Of a DNA stretch of 64,000 bases, positions 22,064-34,105 are shown one piece after another. Positions within the stretch are counted from its first letter, which is position 1. Each line of letters starts with the position of its first letter. The notes beneath the pieces were generated by a model that saw nothing but the letters and a program-made list of their open reading frames with translations, was not told where the DNA came from and did no database searches. The DNA comes from Orbilia blumenaviensis (lineage: Eukaryota; Ascomycota; Orbiliomycetes; Orbiliales; Orbiliaceae), in NCBI GenBank assembly GCA_036872755.1, contig JAVHNS010000011.1, positions 434,001 to 498,000 on the forward strand, read 5' to 3'. The position numbers and the translations under genes were made by a program.

Positions 22064-23205
22064 CGTTTCGCTAAATTTATTGTAACAATTGTATATATAC
22101 TGCGTGGTTATAGAGATAGAGTGAGTAAGGTAGTATGCTGGTCAAGAAGCGTATCGACAGATTTATAGGATAGAGTATTCGGTATACAGTAGCCGGTCAC
22201 GAGACTACTAACTACCGACGACAAAAGGTAAGCACTATATAAATACACGTCGAAAGGCGTCAAAGATCATCGGATCTGTATGACAATATAAATGTTTTTT
22301 TCTTCTTCTTCTTCTTCTCAACAATGTAACGGAAACTAAAATTATAATACCACCAATGACGTCTCTACCGATATCGCGAGTAAGCTGCTACGCTGTGTAG
22401 CACCCGAGTCTCACATCTTTCACCTTTCTCAGCTTTTTAAAGCAACTGTAACGTCAAAACATTCACCACCAGCCTGCCTCTTTTGAACGCAACAGCTCGG
22501 CTCGAGGTGATCTCAACCTTCGCATACAGATAGGTTAACTATGACGAAAAATTCTAAAAATATCACAATTTCATCCGTGATCTAATACTCCGGAGTATTG
22601 GGATAGTAATTGGCTCAACCAATGTATCATATTATGTATTTAACACTAAGTACCGGTAAGCAGTAATACATACCACTCATCGCCATACAGGATAAAACTC
22701 TGAAACAAACAAAATGGATATTGATGCACAAGTCAAGAACGCCCGCTAGAATGAGACAAGATCGGATACTCCAAGCGCAAGCGCGAGCGGGACGGAAAGA
22801 AAATAAAACGATTAAGGGAGGGGATTTCTCCATGCAATCTGCCAAATCAACAGGCTCGAAACAGGAATGGTGGGATAGGTCAGTAAAAGGGACATCGACA
22901 TTAGCACTCATTTTTTCGTGTGTATCTCAGCAAAGAAAAAGCGAAAGAAAGAAAAGCAAAGAAAGCGAACGGCCGTCGCAGCGTGCCTCATTCAATCTAT
23001 CCCCTATCCATTGAATAATATGCCACCCATGATGAAGAACTGGGAAGTAAAAAGAAATAACTATGCCGTATAATATGCTACTCGGAGGAACTGAACCAAG
23101 GGTATAACCAAGAAGAGAGCCAATCCAGCAGGCCCAGACTCAAGCTCGGAGTAAAAGTGGCAGTAAACCGAAAGAAAAAAACAGAAGAAAAAACAATTCA
23201 AGTCT
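22064..23205. other. Intergenic with TTC microsatellite
   Basis: Promoter side of the small secreted protein and 3' flank of the IQGAP gene. A TTC microsatellite (about six units) occupies 22300-22318. Frames at 22627-23014 lack support. Confidence 0.5.
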
Positions 23206-26200
23206 TTAACCATCCTTGTAAAACTTCTTAAAAAGAAGATGCAAGAATAGGTTCACATTCAACTTGCACATGCCCTCAAACAAGGTCATAAACTGATGAT
23301 TATTATATTGCGCCTATAATTAATTAGCCTCTAACCCAAATTTTCGCTGGGGAATTTGCGGCAACTTACCTGCAACAAATCATCCAAGGGAATCTTCGCA
23401 CTACCGCCGGGCAGCATCATAGCCCCTTGGCTAACTTCGATAAGGAAGACTCCGACTTCATCGGAGCTAAGAGTAAAGTTTATCTTGTCGTAATGGTGAT
23501 GGCCTTCCATTGACACCAAAACACCCTTCTCAAAGAGATTGTGCGCGCTATACTTGTAACTACCAAACCTTGGTACTCGTCCGGAGCGTTGGAGTTCCTT
23601 GAGATGAAAGTATTGCTTCGTGAAAGGTAGGATGGTCTTCTTCTTCCTATATTTAGAAAATCACACGTTAGTAAATTTATTTCTACCTGTCTGTGATAAG
23701 TATAACATACCCCTTCTTTGTCTGTAATGTCAACATAGCCTGCTCAATATAATCGTTGTAACTCTGTAACTTGTCGTCCAAGAACCTCGCCTTCTCACCC
23801 AAGTGGGTTAATGTCTGCTTGACACCATCCAACTCTCTCTGGCGCTGCACTCGCCTCCTGTGCTTTGTCCGGATATCGATAGCAATAGCATTCAGAAGAT
23901 CCTGGAACTGGTTCTTTCTTGTGATCTTGCCTGTCTTCTCCAGCTTCAACACGTTCTCCAATGCCGTCTTCTTCAGCTCGCTGTAAGTCATAAGACTTAT
24001 ATCGCTAAGAGTGTGATGCGACGGCATATGGTCGGAGTATGCAGCACGCTTACGAGTATCGGCGGCGTCTTCAGCGATGACTTGTTGCCACTTATACTCA
24101 TCCTCATCTGTAACTGGCTTGACGAGAATGTCCATGAGATCTGTGCCTGTTTGCACTCTAATAATGTACAAGACGCATCGTTTAGTCTCAGTGAAAAGGG
24201 CTTTGATGTTGCTTTCGGGATCTAGATAGAAATTTTAGCAGCTGTTCGGCTTCTTGAAGGACGTCAGTGAGCCTACCTTCGACTTTGCTGAGCCTTGGAT
24301 CTAGAGTAAGGCAGATTTCACTACTAGATACACTTGCCAACTCCATCTCAGTGTTCTTAACATTCCCAAGTTCCCGAACAAGGTCCCTGAGGGGGTCCTC
24401 TCGTTCAGGAGCCATGAAGTCCATTTCTCTGGATACCATTGCGTGAAGAGCAAAGATATCTGCCATCTTGATGAATAATGTTGGCTTCTGTCGGGAAGTC
24501 AAGTCATCAAACTCGTCCATGTCGAACTGCTTCTCTGCGTTGGGTACTTGGATAACTATAGTTGATGGTTAGCATGCATTCTGTGGCACGAGAAGACATA
24601 TCGACTTACGATTCCTAAAGATAACCAACAGTCGCCCAATTGCTTCGTTCATATAGTTGTTCATGGGCTGCAGATAAACATCCTCGCCATGGGAGAAGAG
24701 CTTTCCAGCACTAATGTTACTGAGCACTTTACTCAATATTGTTAGGTTCTTCTTTTGAGCAGGGGCAAGACTCCTGTCGACGATTCCAAAAGTCTCTGGG
24801 CTCAAAATAACTGGATTAAAGTATTTGAGGAAGAAGAAGTGAACCACAACTTGCATAATACCATCCGGGTGCTCTTGTGGGAACCTCGCGAGGAGGGCAT
24901 CGTGTGAAACTTGTGCCAAATGTCGTACACCATAAGGCAGTCGGGCAGCGTTTTCTTCAATCGCATCCAGAACCGAATCGCAAAGATCGCGAAGCTCCTC
25001 AAGATGCTGCACAAATTCCTTCCTTGTATCAGGATCTCGAATGGCCTCTTCTGGAGTAATATCCCGTCGTCTCTGGCTCCTCTTTCCGGTGCTCAGCTCC
25101 TCGTTGTTGATGGAACTCATATAAATCTGAAGCGGGTTGCTTTCGAGATCGAGCGCGTCATTATCAACAACTCTTCCCTTAAGAATGGGCCCCAGAAAGT
25201 CGCGCATGTATTTCCGGTCTCGTGGCGAACGGATATAGTTGATAACAAGTCTGTTCCAGAAGAAGTTCCCTCGAAGGTAGTCCTGTGGCTCCTTGGACAC
25301 ATCCAACTCATCTCGTATGCTCTTAGCGATCAGTTTGAGCAGGTAGTACTCTTCTCGCCTCTTTTGAGCATAACCGAATAGGCCTATTATCATATTCTCA
25401 AGCCTCTTCAGGTCTTTTTCGGCGGTTCCGACTTGGCGCACGCGCTGGAACATGCGAGAAAGGTACACAGGCTGTGTCTGAAGAGCAAAGAACAAAATTT
25501 GATAAAGCTCGAGCTTTCGTCGCGAGTTCTTGTTGAGAGCTTTAAGGTCGAATGGGTCAGACGACCCGAGTTCGGTGTTTCCCAGCATGATACCATGGTG
25601 CCCTCCAAGTTTTTGGTACTTGATGACTTCGTCCAATGTGATTTTGTTGCGGATCAAAAGACCAATCTTGACATCAAGCTGCTCGATATATTGTTCCTGT
25701 AGCTCGTTCTGTCGAATGTGCTGGACTACAGTCTTACGTTTAGACTCGAATTCCATCTCTTCGTCAAAATCGAAATCGCTGTCGTTGAGAAGGTGAACAA
25801 AGTTCTTGACGGTACCAACAGGTGGATTCTTCCCGGACATCAGGCTTCGGTAAGCCTCACCCTGTTGTTTAGCCCTGACAAAGCTCTGAAGTTTAATAAC
25901 TTTATCCATGTTTTGCCTATAGTGCTGAAGTTTGCCGTGGAAAACCTTGCGCTGAAGTGCTCCTCTAATGAGGGATTGAACATCAACAATCTCGGGTTCC
26001 TCGTCAATAACAGCCTCAACAGTGTGTCGAACAGCTTTTCGTGCGATAGCAGCTCGAATGCAAGCCTGAAGCCCAGTAACCTCTTCTTCATGGTGGGTGA
26101 CCATCTCAGCGACGAAGACGTTCTTGGTTCCTCTCATTAGTGCGCCTCTACCGCGAGCCTGAAGTTCGATAACCTTTCCGATTTGGGCATTAAGGGCGTC

Positions 26201-28517
26201 GAGCTTGGCTTGGTGCGCCTTACGGACGAGCATACCCCGAATGCTGCTTTGCAAATCCACTACGGGTTCTTCTTCGTCGTAAAGATCATCATGGTGACCC
26301 ATGATGTCGTGTCGAACCGATGCACCACGGATAGCGGCCTGGAACTTAATAATACTCGGCAAAGCGGTTTGCAATCGCTTCATGAGCTCAGCATACTTTC
26401 GACGATACAATATACCACGGGCGCGAGCTTGAATTGCCTCCCAGGAGCCAGGTTTCGCCTGAAGCTTGTTCATAACACTCGCTTTTCGGCTCCTGTACAT
26501 AACGCCTCTAGCGATAGCTTGGAGTTTGGCGATTTGCTGATTGGCCTTCTTCAACTCAGCAGCTTGGTCAGCAATCGCCTTACGAGTGAGCATGCCTCGG
26601 ATCCGAGCCTGCAATCCAGAAACATCGGCTTCGCCTTCATATATGTCGTCCATGTGCGCACCCAGATCGTTTCTAAACAAAGCACCCCGGATTGCCGATT
26701 GAAGCTTGGTAACAGCGGGAGCAGACCGCTCCAACTCCTTCCTCTGCTGTTCGAGTCCCTCGCGAACTTGCTGACCACGCTGTATAGCTTGCAACCTCGC
26801 AAACAATTTAGAATTCTTCTTCAGCAACTTCTTCTTTTCTTCCATAGCCTTCCTGATCAAAAGTCCCCGGGCAAGAGCCTGCATATCTGAAGCCCAACCG
26901 CTCATCTCGAAAGTGTAAGCGAAACTCTCCCTTGCAAACATACCACGAATTCGGGACTGAAGATCCAGGACTTCCGGTTCACAAGACCACAAATCATCCA
27001 TCATCCATCCAAGAGCAACTCTAATGAGCGCTCCACGGATGGCAGATTGGAGCTCGATTACGTTATCTTCTACTTCCCCCAGTTCTCGTTGTATTCTTTC
27101 TTCATCAGTCTCCTGGGGTTCTTCATCAAAATGCTTCCCTACACCCCTGAAACTTGGTAGCGAAACGCCGGCCTGGTCCAGTCCCCGCTGTGTGCTATGT
27201 AATTCCTCTTCTGTGAATTCGAGCTGACCAACGAGATTCCCTATCGAAAAATCCGTCATGCCCAACCTCAACAACAAGAAACTCAGTGCGTGAATACAAT
27301 AGATGACCTTGGGGATATTTTTTTTGTCGTAAAGATCTGTGAGTTCAAAATAGAAGACCTCTGGCAAATCTACTCGTCTAATAAATTTGAAGAATCGCAC
27401 AATGTTGTCGGTATGGCGGTATTGAAGTTTTGGGTCCCTGAAGATACGCGGGACCAGTTCTGGTGCAAAAACCTCAGTAACACGTGCTAGAGTAATTCCG
27501 TTCCGAAGATAATTCTCCAGTTCGATAATCGGTGGTATTTCCTCGTCGATGCATCGTTCAATCCATCTATAAGTGATATGTATAGTCAGTTTTCGAGTCC
27601 GTGTACGATTGCATACGCCGACAGATTACATACTCCTTAGCTTCACCAATATGACAAAGGTATTCGTAGGCTTTCAAGTACTTTCTCTGGGCATCCATCC
27701 AAGTAACAGACGACCAGTTACTCCTGCCATCATTAATGTTCATTTTCTTGAAAGCCTTTCGACCATGGAGACCGACGACATCGTGAGCCTTAGTTGCGGC
27801 AACAATTTGTTCACCGGTTTCGGAAAGCGTCCTAAGATGGCTGACAGAGGAGTTTTTCAGGGCTTTCAGGTCTGCTGATGTCGCAACTCCAGATGCGCCA
27901 GTCAGGATCATACTCGTCGGTCGCTGAGACATTCTTCGAGTTGACGGATCTCTCTCCGACAAGGTAATCTCCGATATAGCATTCGATAAAGCCTGGTCAG
28001 TAGTTGGGGTCGCCGACGGCGTATAATATCCTTGGATATCGCTTCCACGAGGAGTAGTATTATTAGATGAAAAGTCTAGCCTCCGTGCAGCGGAATCAGG
28101 TGTTTGTGTCACAGAATTGTTCCGTGTGTAATGCACCCCCTTAGTCGGCGTTCCAGTGGGACTAGCAACCGGACTTTCGAGAGGGGAGTACGGATCCGGC
28201 TGGTGACGACTCGCGTATGGGGACCCTGAACCCGGCGAAGGTATGTTCAAATTGTACTTGTTGAGATACGACGATGTTGAGGATGAATTAACGACATCTG
28301 TGTTATAACGGGAGATGGAAGGCACTGAAGAATTTGTAGATGCTTGAGAGGGCATAGAACCAATCGACTGCGTCGAATAGTTAGAGCCGTAGGCTGATGA
28401 GACACCCGATGCGACAGACGACGTTGAAAGCTGACGGGTGTGCTGGGAGGGCGTTTGGTTAAGGTAGCTGTTACGGCGCTTCTCCGGTGAGGAGGGGTAC
28501 ATGTTGTACGACGACAT
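23206..28517 (-). CDS. IQGAP-family cytokinesis scaffold (Iqg1/Rng2-like), 1671 aa
   Basis: Actomyosin-ring scaffold that binds actin, calmodulin-like light chains and Rho-family GTPases. Six exons: 28517-27634, 27566-24610, 24555-24277, 24221-23711, 23646-23370 and 23313-23206; all frames close at 1671 codons. Residues 1-260 are Ser/Thr-rich and disordered. A calponin-homology domain follows (YLCHIGEAKE, then EWIERCIDEE to about residue 395). About 14 IQ-like motifs lie between ~463 and ~865, alternating LQSAIRGALIR-type and LQSRIRGMFAR-type. A RasGAP-related domain spans ~1035-1255 (YLRGNFFWNRL, LPYGVRHLAQ, KYFNPVILSPE) and a RasGAP C-terminal domain ends the protein. Introns at 24222-24276 and 27567-27633 are needed to restore VEDPESNIKALF and EWIERCID. 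The start at 28517 (MSSYNMYPSS) is the first ATG; an AG acceptor just upstream at 28539 hints at a 5' leader intron. Confidence 0.93.
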
Positions 28518-29834
28518 CGATGATGCCTCCGTAACCACCTAAGTAAATAAATGAGCGGAAGGGTGCAGAGTATGCCTTGTTATCGTAGAATTATCTGATT
28601 CATAGGTGCCGATGACGACGGTGATCGCGCGGAGATGGAGATGGAGGGCAGTGGGCCAGTCGGGTGGAGAACTCGGCGGCAGCTCAATGCGGTCCAAAGC
28701 AGGCTGCGAATGCGATCGATCAGACTTTTGTTGACAACGAAAGGATCGTTCTCGCAGTCACCAATGATCCCAAGCAACTGCCAGAGAAGCACTCAATAGC
28801 GATATTGGGTCGGAGAATTTGAGTATTTGGCGAACCCGTCTACGGTTTCGGCCCGACTCGTTTAACAGCCCTGGAGGGTTAAGAGAATCGTGGGAGGGGG
28901 TATATCAGAGATGGAATTGTGATGCATCTTCGATTGGGTGCGCCATTCCTGCTTGTTAACTTAGCGGACATATTATTCTCTGCATGTGCTTGCTTTGCTT
29001 TGCTTTGGTCCTGCTTCGCCCACTAGTCTAGCCACTTTTGTTGTCTGTTTACGTTCCCAGGCACCTGGTCCAATCAAAGCCCCGCGTTGCCACGGTGATT
29101 CTAATCGATCGTCCCAACACATTTGCCGATCAAACAAGATCTCATACATGTGACTTCAACACCTCGAAGCTGAGTAATCATGTCACGTAACAACACAGGT
29201 CGCTAGGGCTATCAATCTGGGGACGAGATTGACTGTTTGCAATTGACCATATGCCTCGATTCTCCGTCCGGCTTGCAGTAAGCTATAGGGTATAAGTTTC
29301 CAAATTTAGCATTTAGAAATTTTGAGCCAATATCGCGATATATTGTCTTATGAATCAGACTGAAACCAGGGTCAAAAACCCGGGGTCAGGCAATTTATAT
29401 ATCAATCAAGCTCTTTCCTGTTAATTTCATATTTCACGATATCATAATATCAAAGTAGCTAACCAAATGCATAATAGACTAATTAGAAACGAAATAATCG
29501 GCATATATGCACCTACATTATTATATGCTCTACTAATGAGTAAGCATCGCGACATTTCAATCGTTTTTCTTTTGGGCTCAAGTCTCCATGATGATTCTAC
29601 TTCAACCAGTCACTGGCGTCTGATTCCGAGACTATGCAGTGCCAAGTATGCAATTCCCTGAATTCAGTGGTGCCTGGTCTGTAGATCTGTGACTGCTTTA
29701 GCAATGTAAGGTCTACCGCCACTTAATGATGTAATTGACATAGGTCCTACTTATAAATCAACCCTACGGTCATAACTTTATTGTTTACCATTCTTTTCGA
29801 CTATCCACAAACTGAAACCCGTCCAGTTGCTGTA
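28518..29834. other. Intergenic, IQGAP promoter and leader
   Basis: Region upstream of the IQGAP start. The segment 28560-28800 is less AT-rich and probably leader sequence. Beyond ~29200 it is AT-rich without recognised genes. Confidence 0.45.
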
Positions 29835-30929
29835 TTATACTTTACGCTTATCCCTTGTAGTTTTGCTCTCAGCTCGTTTTGTTGCCTCTTCCAACTCATA
29901 CTTTATCATCCTTTCTCGATACTGCAGCGCAGAGCGAAATTCGAATAATAACGAACCAGCAAAAACATCTCCAAAATGCTTCTCTCTACCCATGTTATAC
30001 ATTTCACCAATAGAAGGCATAATCCAACTCGCAAAATAGTATACTAAACTGCAGAGCCCTAACGCGATAATATAAACGATGAAAATATTCCTATCGTCGT
30101 CAATACCATGACCTGTGTTAAATCTCTTTCCATAAAGAAATCCAAGATAAACCCCTATACCTGCCAAGAAGGTAAAGACAGACGCAGAGAGCAGCATTGA
30201 TGGAGCAGATAAAGAAAGTAAGGAAGAAGGGGCCGGCGTAATATCCATATTAGTTCTATGGCCCTTCATACCGCGCACTTGCTCCGAAACATAATCGCAC
30301 TCCCGAATAAAATTCTCACCAGTTCCAAGAGTCTGTAACCTTGAAATTAATTCCCTAGTTTTGTCTACCCGCCCCTTTCTTATCCAAGTCCTGATCTCTT
30401 CACCCTTGAAAAGGCGTCCAATCTTGCGAGACTGCATCGCTGCAAAATATACCGCCATGAGGGATGCTACAAGGCTAAACATCAAGCATGCACGAGCCGA
30501 CCAGTGGGTCTGGCTGAGGAGGTCAAGGGAGAGAGATGATATGACAAGTTGGGCAATAATCGCTCCCTATTTGGGCAGATTTTTAGATATATTTAGCCTT
30601 GTTTCGGATAGGAAACAGTATTATATAATAACCGGGTTAATCCGCCATCAAGAAGGTTTAGGGGCCAGATGTAGTGAACTCTAGTGAGAGGTTGTGCTTA
30701 CCGTGATTGCTGTCATGTTGCATTCATCAACAGTCCACTTTTTAAACGCTAAAGCATCATCATCTCGCGCAGTAGTTAAGATTTCGAGCTGCACTCTCCA
30801 TGTTACCGAGCTCCCGAATATGGAAACGATTATTCCTGTTGGCCCATAGATAGATATGAACCCTGTGGGATACGAAAATGGTTTGAGAGCTAGAGCGAGC
30901 CCAACGATTGCTAGGATTACCTCAGCCAT
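29835..30929 (-). CDS. Orphan multi-pass membrane protein, 319 aa
   Basis: Two exons: 30929-30702 and 30566-29835, joined by GTAAGC and AAATAG to read NMTAITGAIIAQLVISS. The start MAEVILAIVGLALALKPF is hydrophobic and could be a membrane segment. Further hydrophobic stretches: FISIYGPTGIIVSIFG, the post-splice GAIIAQLVISSLSLD, MFSLVASLMAVYFAAM, MLLSASVFTFLAGIGVYLGF and IFIVYIIALGLCSLVYYF. Between them lies a charged helical segment (RTWIRKGRVDKTRELISR), and the C-terminus is basic and helical (ERMIKYELEEATKRAES). The opening resembles the N-terminal module found in some fungal NLR-like and related orphan proteins, but I see no NTPase domain. Function unknown. Confidence 0.65.
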
Positions 30930-33717
30930 CCGAATTCCTAGGACGATATTGGTGTTACAATATTACAATCTAGGGCGTAGAAATATTATATTTCGGAGGT
31001 TCTAAGGGATATACGATGTGAGGGTAAGCCAAGGCATCCTGGCAGCGGGTAGGACTTGACGCCTTAAATATTAAGGGTCTTTCGAGTCTATCAAGCTTCG
31101 CGACCGTAGACTAATTTCGCGAGGCGTTGAATCGGCTGATATCATGATTAAAATATATGCACGAATATACATACATGTGTTGGCCCCGCAGGACCCTAGA
31201 GCTGCTAGCTGGCGAAGAAGCTTCGTTGTATCTTAGTCACAATATTGGATGGATCGGATCCTTCAGCCTGCAAATAAATATCGTCACTTAAGTACAAGCT
31301 CGTATTCCTGAGCCGTTCTGCATGAGTTTCGTGGCACCAAGAACTTGGAATGTATACTTTGCAGAAGATGCAGCCAGTAGCTTTGGCCAATTAGAATGAC
31401 TGCCTCCGCTACTTGGAATGTACATGTACAATTAATATGATGGGTGATTGATGATACCATGACAAAACTTGAGGCTTTTGGCTCCAGGTCTCGCATCCAA
31501 CGCTGCGTGATATATATATATGCGTGTGTGTGAGAGTAGCATGAATAAAATACTACTACCCCAATGCCGGCCAACCGATATTATATCGCTGCGTTTCCCT
31601 GTTATAGTTAGTGAGCGAATGGATTTCCGCAGGTTCTTCAGATCACCCCCCGGTTGATGGGAGTCTCAGCATAAGCTTTTGTGTACTTGCACTTATGAGC
31701 GATCTGAATTATAAACCCAAACTTGCAGGAGGTCTAGACTGTGCATGAATAGCTTGTGGGTACGAAGGACTGGTAGTGGAGAACCAAGTCAGAATATGTA
31801 TGTCATGTGGATCAGACAGCACCCAATATGTGGCAGCATCCTTGGACTTTATTTCCCGTCCCTCTTTGCATTACCAGTGTTACATTACATTTTGTTGCTC
31901 GGGAGTACCGTTGCACAGAAGGCTCGCCAAGGTCGGGGCTGAAATATTGTAGCCTCCCACCGTACTCTTCACACCGGGCTTCAAAGAGACAATGCAATGT
32001 ACGCCGCGTCGGACCTTTTGCGGTTTTGGCAATTTCTGGGTAATGGAACTCTGAAAAGTTAGGGTATGAGGTGTATTCCTACCTCGTTGGTCGACCGTGA
32101 AGAGCAGTATAGTGGTATGTCATTCCTCTTAATAAATCGAAACATATAAATTTATGGATCTATTCCTCCCTGATTAGGTATACTACGGAGTGCTTAAGCG
32201 CAAGCGCTTGATAACTACAACACTACAACATGCAACATACAACAGGCCGCGACGAAACCCATCTCAATTGATCAATCGATCACAAATTGTGTCGCCAAGC
32301 ATAAGCCACTAACATAATAACCCGCCAGCCCGCATCCATGAAGAATGAATTGATGGAGAGCTTAAAGTTACGACACGCAACAACCGTGAGACAACTAACA
32401 ACGATTAATTAATATCGATCAATAGATCGTAAACAGTCCATGGTAGCAGCGCCGGACTTATACTTAGATTATAAAACTAGCTTCCAAACTTGTCTGAAAC
32501 AGTCTCGAGATTTCCCCGCATGCATAATTATACTAGTACTTTCTTCTCTGACTTAATACGTCAGACCCAACTAGGCCCACAGCTCAGAAACCTAGTAAGC
32601 CAGACACTCGAAGGATTCACAATTCTTTTCGATGAGACTACGAGAGGCTTTAAAAGCTTTAGGGGGAGAACCATAGCATTTACTTGGTTGACGAAATAAT
32701 GCCGTTGTTGAGTTATCCTAAAATATCATCCGATCTCTCGACTCGCTATGGTCATGCATATGCGCATTGCACGGGACATGTCGCCAATCGAGATTTGAGA
32801 CCGAACCGCATGATCTCATGAATTAAAATTGGTAGGTAAAAAAACAGATGGTTTATGTGAATTTACCATAACTCTCGAAGACAGTTATCCATGCTCGCAA
32901 GCCTTGTTTGGGAGTCTCTGAGCATATATATATATATGATCTCCCAGATATAGGTAATCCGGCATCAAAGCTAGCTGGGCGCCGACGAATTAATAATATA
33001 AAAGTCCCCCAAAGCGATGTCTGCACGCAGCCGAGACCGTGGAGAATAGCGACGCAAGCGACCCATTAGACTTCTAGCTTCCATCCCTGAAACCACTTCG
33101 CTTAGCTCTCAATTGACTTTCGATACACGGTTGTGGTCAACAGCGTCTGGGACCGAGACTACTTTCGATAGAAGAACTAGCATTGATAATTCGGATAATA
33201 TGATAATTGAGAATTAAGAATTACAGCTGCACAGTTATATAATTAACGGTTGAAGCCCGAGTATGTGTGCTTCAAGCAAATACACACGATACCACCTAAT
33301 TTTATAGCAAAGACCAAAACCTCATACTCCAACCCCCCTACCGAGGTATAACTACCACACAGCCAAGAAACAAAGCCAAGAAGGAGTTTAAAGCTTTAAA
33401 TTCGCCCTCCGAAAAACTCAAAAACTCAAAAATATCGAAATCTATTTTTGAGTTCTAATCACGTGAAAACACCTCCTGACGAGCCAAATCTTGGCACAGC
33501 TTCTCCCAGAACCTTTAAAACACACACCACACAGCCCTCCGATGACCCTTCCCGGTCACCTCAACCTCATACAATCTATCCGTCTTAGCACCGTCTATCA
33601 GGGTCCTTTTCCGTAACCGCATAAGGCTACCGCATACGTATCCGAATCCTGGCAGCTTTACACGTAGCCACAGGTTTCGAAACCTACAAACCACATCACC
33701 AACCCGGTCTATCTTCG
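30930..33717. other. Long intergenic with one dispersed-repeat copy
   Basis: About 2.8 kb of AT-rich DNA. Contents noted: short TA/TG runs near 31509-31528 and 32922-32936, and the 28-bp dispersed repeat at 33134-33161. Open frames at 31205-31574, 31745-32043 and 32490-32699 show no domains or splice context and are not called. Confidence 0.45.
33134..33161 (+). repeat. 28-bp dispersed repeat, copy 3
   Basis: Reads TGGTCAACAGCGTC then TGGGACCGAGACTA, identical to the minus-strand copy at 12597-12624. Preceded by GTTG rather than matching flanks. Confidence 0.7.
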
Positions 33718-33729
33718 GATATATAAAAG
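33718..33729 (+). promoter_or_regulatory. TATA box of the 81-aa gene
   Basis: GGATATATAAAA is a strong TATA-type match 130-140 nt before the ATG at 33860. It is followed by an A/C-rich leader with few G residues, the usual look of a highly expressed filamentous-fungal promoter. Confidence 0.5.
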
Positions 33730-33859
33730 AAAGGATATACGCTCCTTTAAGAGACCACCAGCGAGATCAATCACTTCATCGATTTCATTATTACCACGAA
33801 GAATCATCACTACAAACAAATTACAAAAACAAAAGCCAATCTTTCAACAATCGCTCATA

Positions 33860-34105
33860 ATGAAGACCCCACTCGCTATTCTCGGCATCTCAATTGCCTC
33901 CTTCTACTCCCACAAAGTTTACAAGAACCAACAAGAACAGCGCTCGAAAACATCGCTGACCTCGGGTCTCATCCTCTCCGAGAAACAATCTCACGAACCA
34001 GAGGCTCCAGAAAAATCAGGCAAACCAGAGTATCCATGGTGGAATCCACCTGTCCGTCATGAAGCGAAATACGCAGAACTGATGAATGTTCCCTGGATCC
34101 GTTGA
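33860..34105 (+). CDS. Small orphan protein, 81 aa
   Basis: Single exon following a TATA box and a CAA-rich leader. The start MKTPLAILGISIASFYSHKV has a short hydrophobic core that may be a membrane anchor or a weak signal peptide. The rest is polar and basic, with a Pro/Trp/Tyr-rich segment (PEYPWWNPPVRHEAKY) and end MNVPWIR. Such short anchored proteins in fungi are often mitochondrial inner-membrane subunits, but I cannot identify one. The clean promoter architecture is the main support; conservation is untested. Confidence 0.55.
   Translation: MKTPLAILGISIASFYSHKVYKNQQEQRSKTSLTSGLILSEKQSHEPEAPEKSGKPEYPWWNPPVRHEAKYAELMNVPWIR

Noticed and set aside
24222..24276. Frameshift or pseudogene signal within the IQGAP gene
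   Set aside because: The change of frame is explained by a 55-nt GT-AG intron with good sites that restores VEDPESNIKALF.
26183..26890. 235-codon plus-strand frame
   Set aside because: Antisense to the IQ-repeat part of the IQGAP gene; the repeat structure keeps the opposite strand open.
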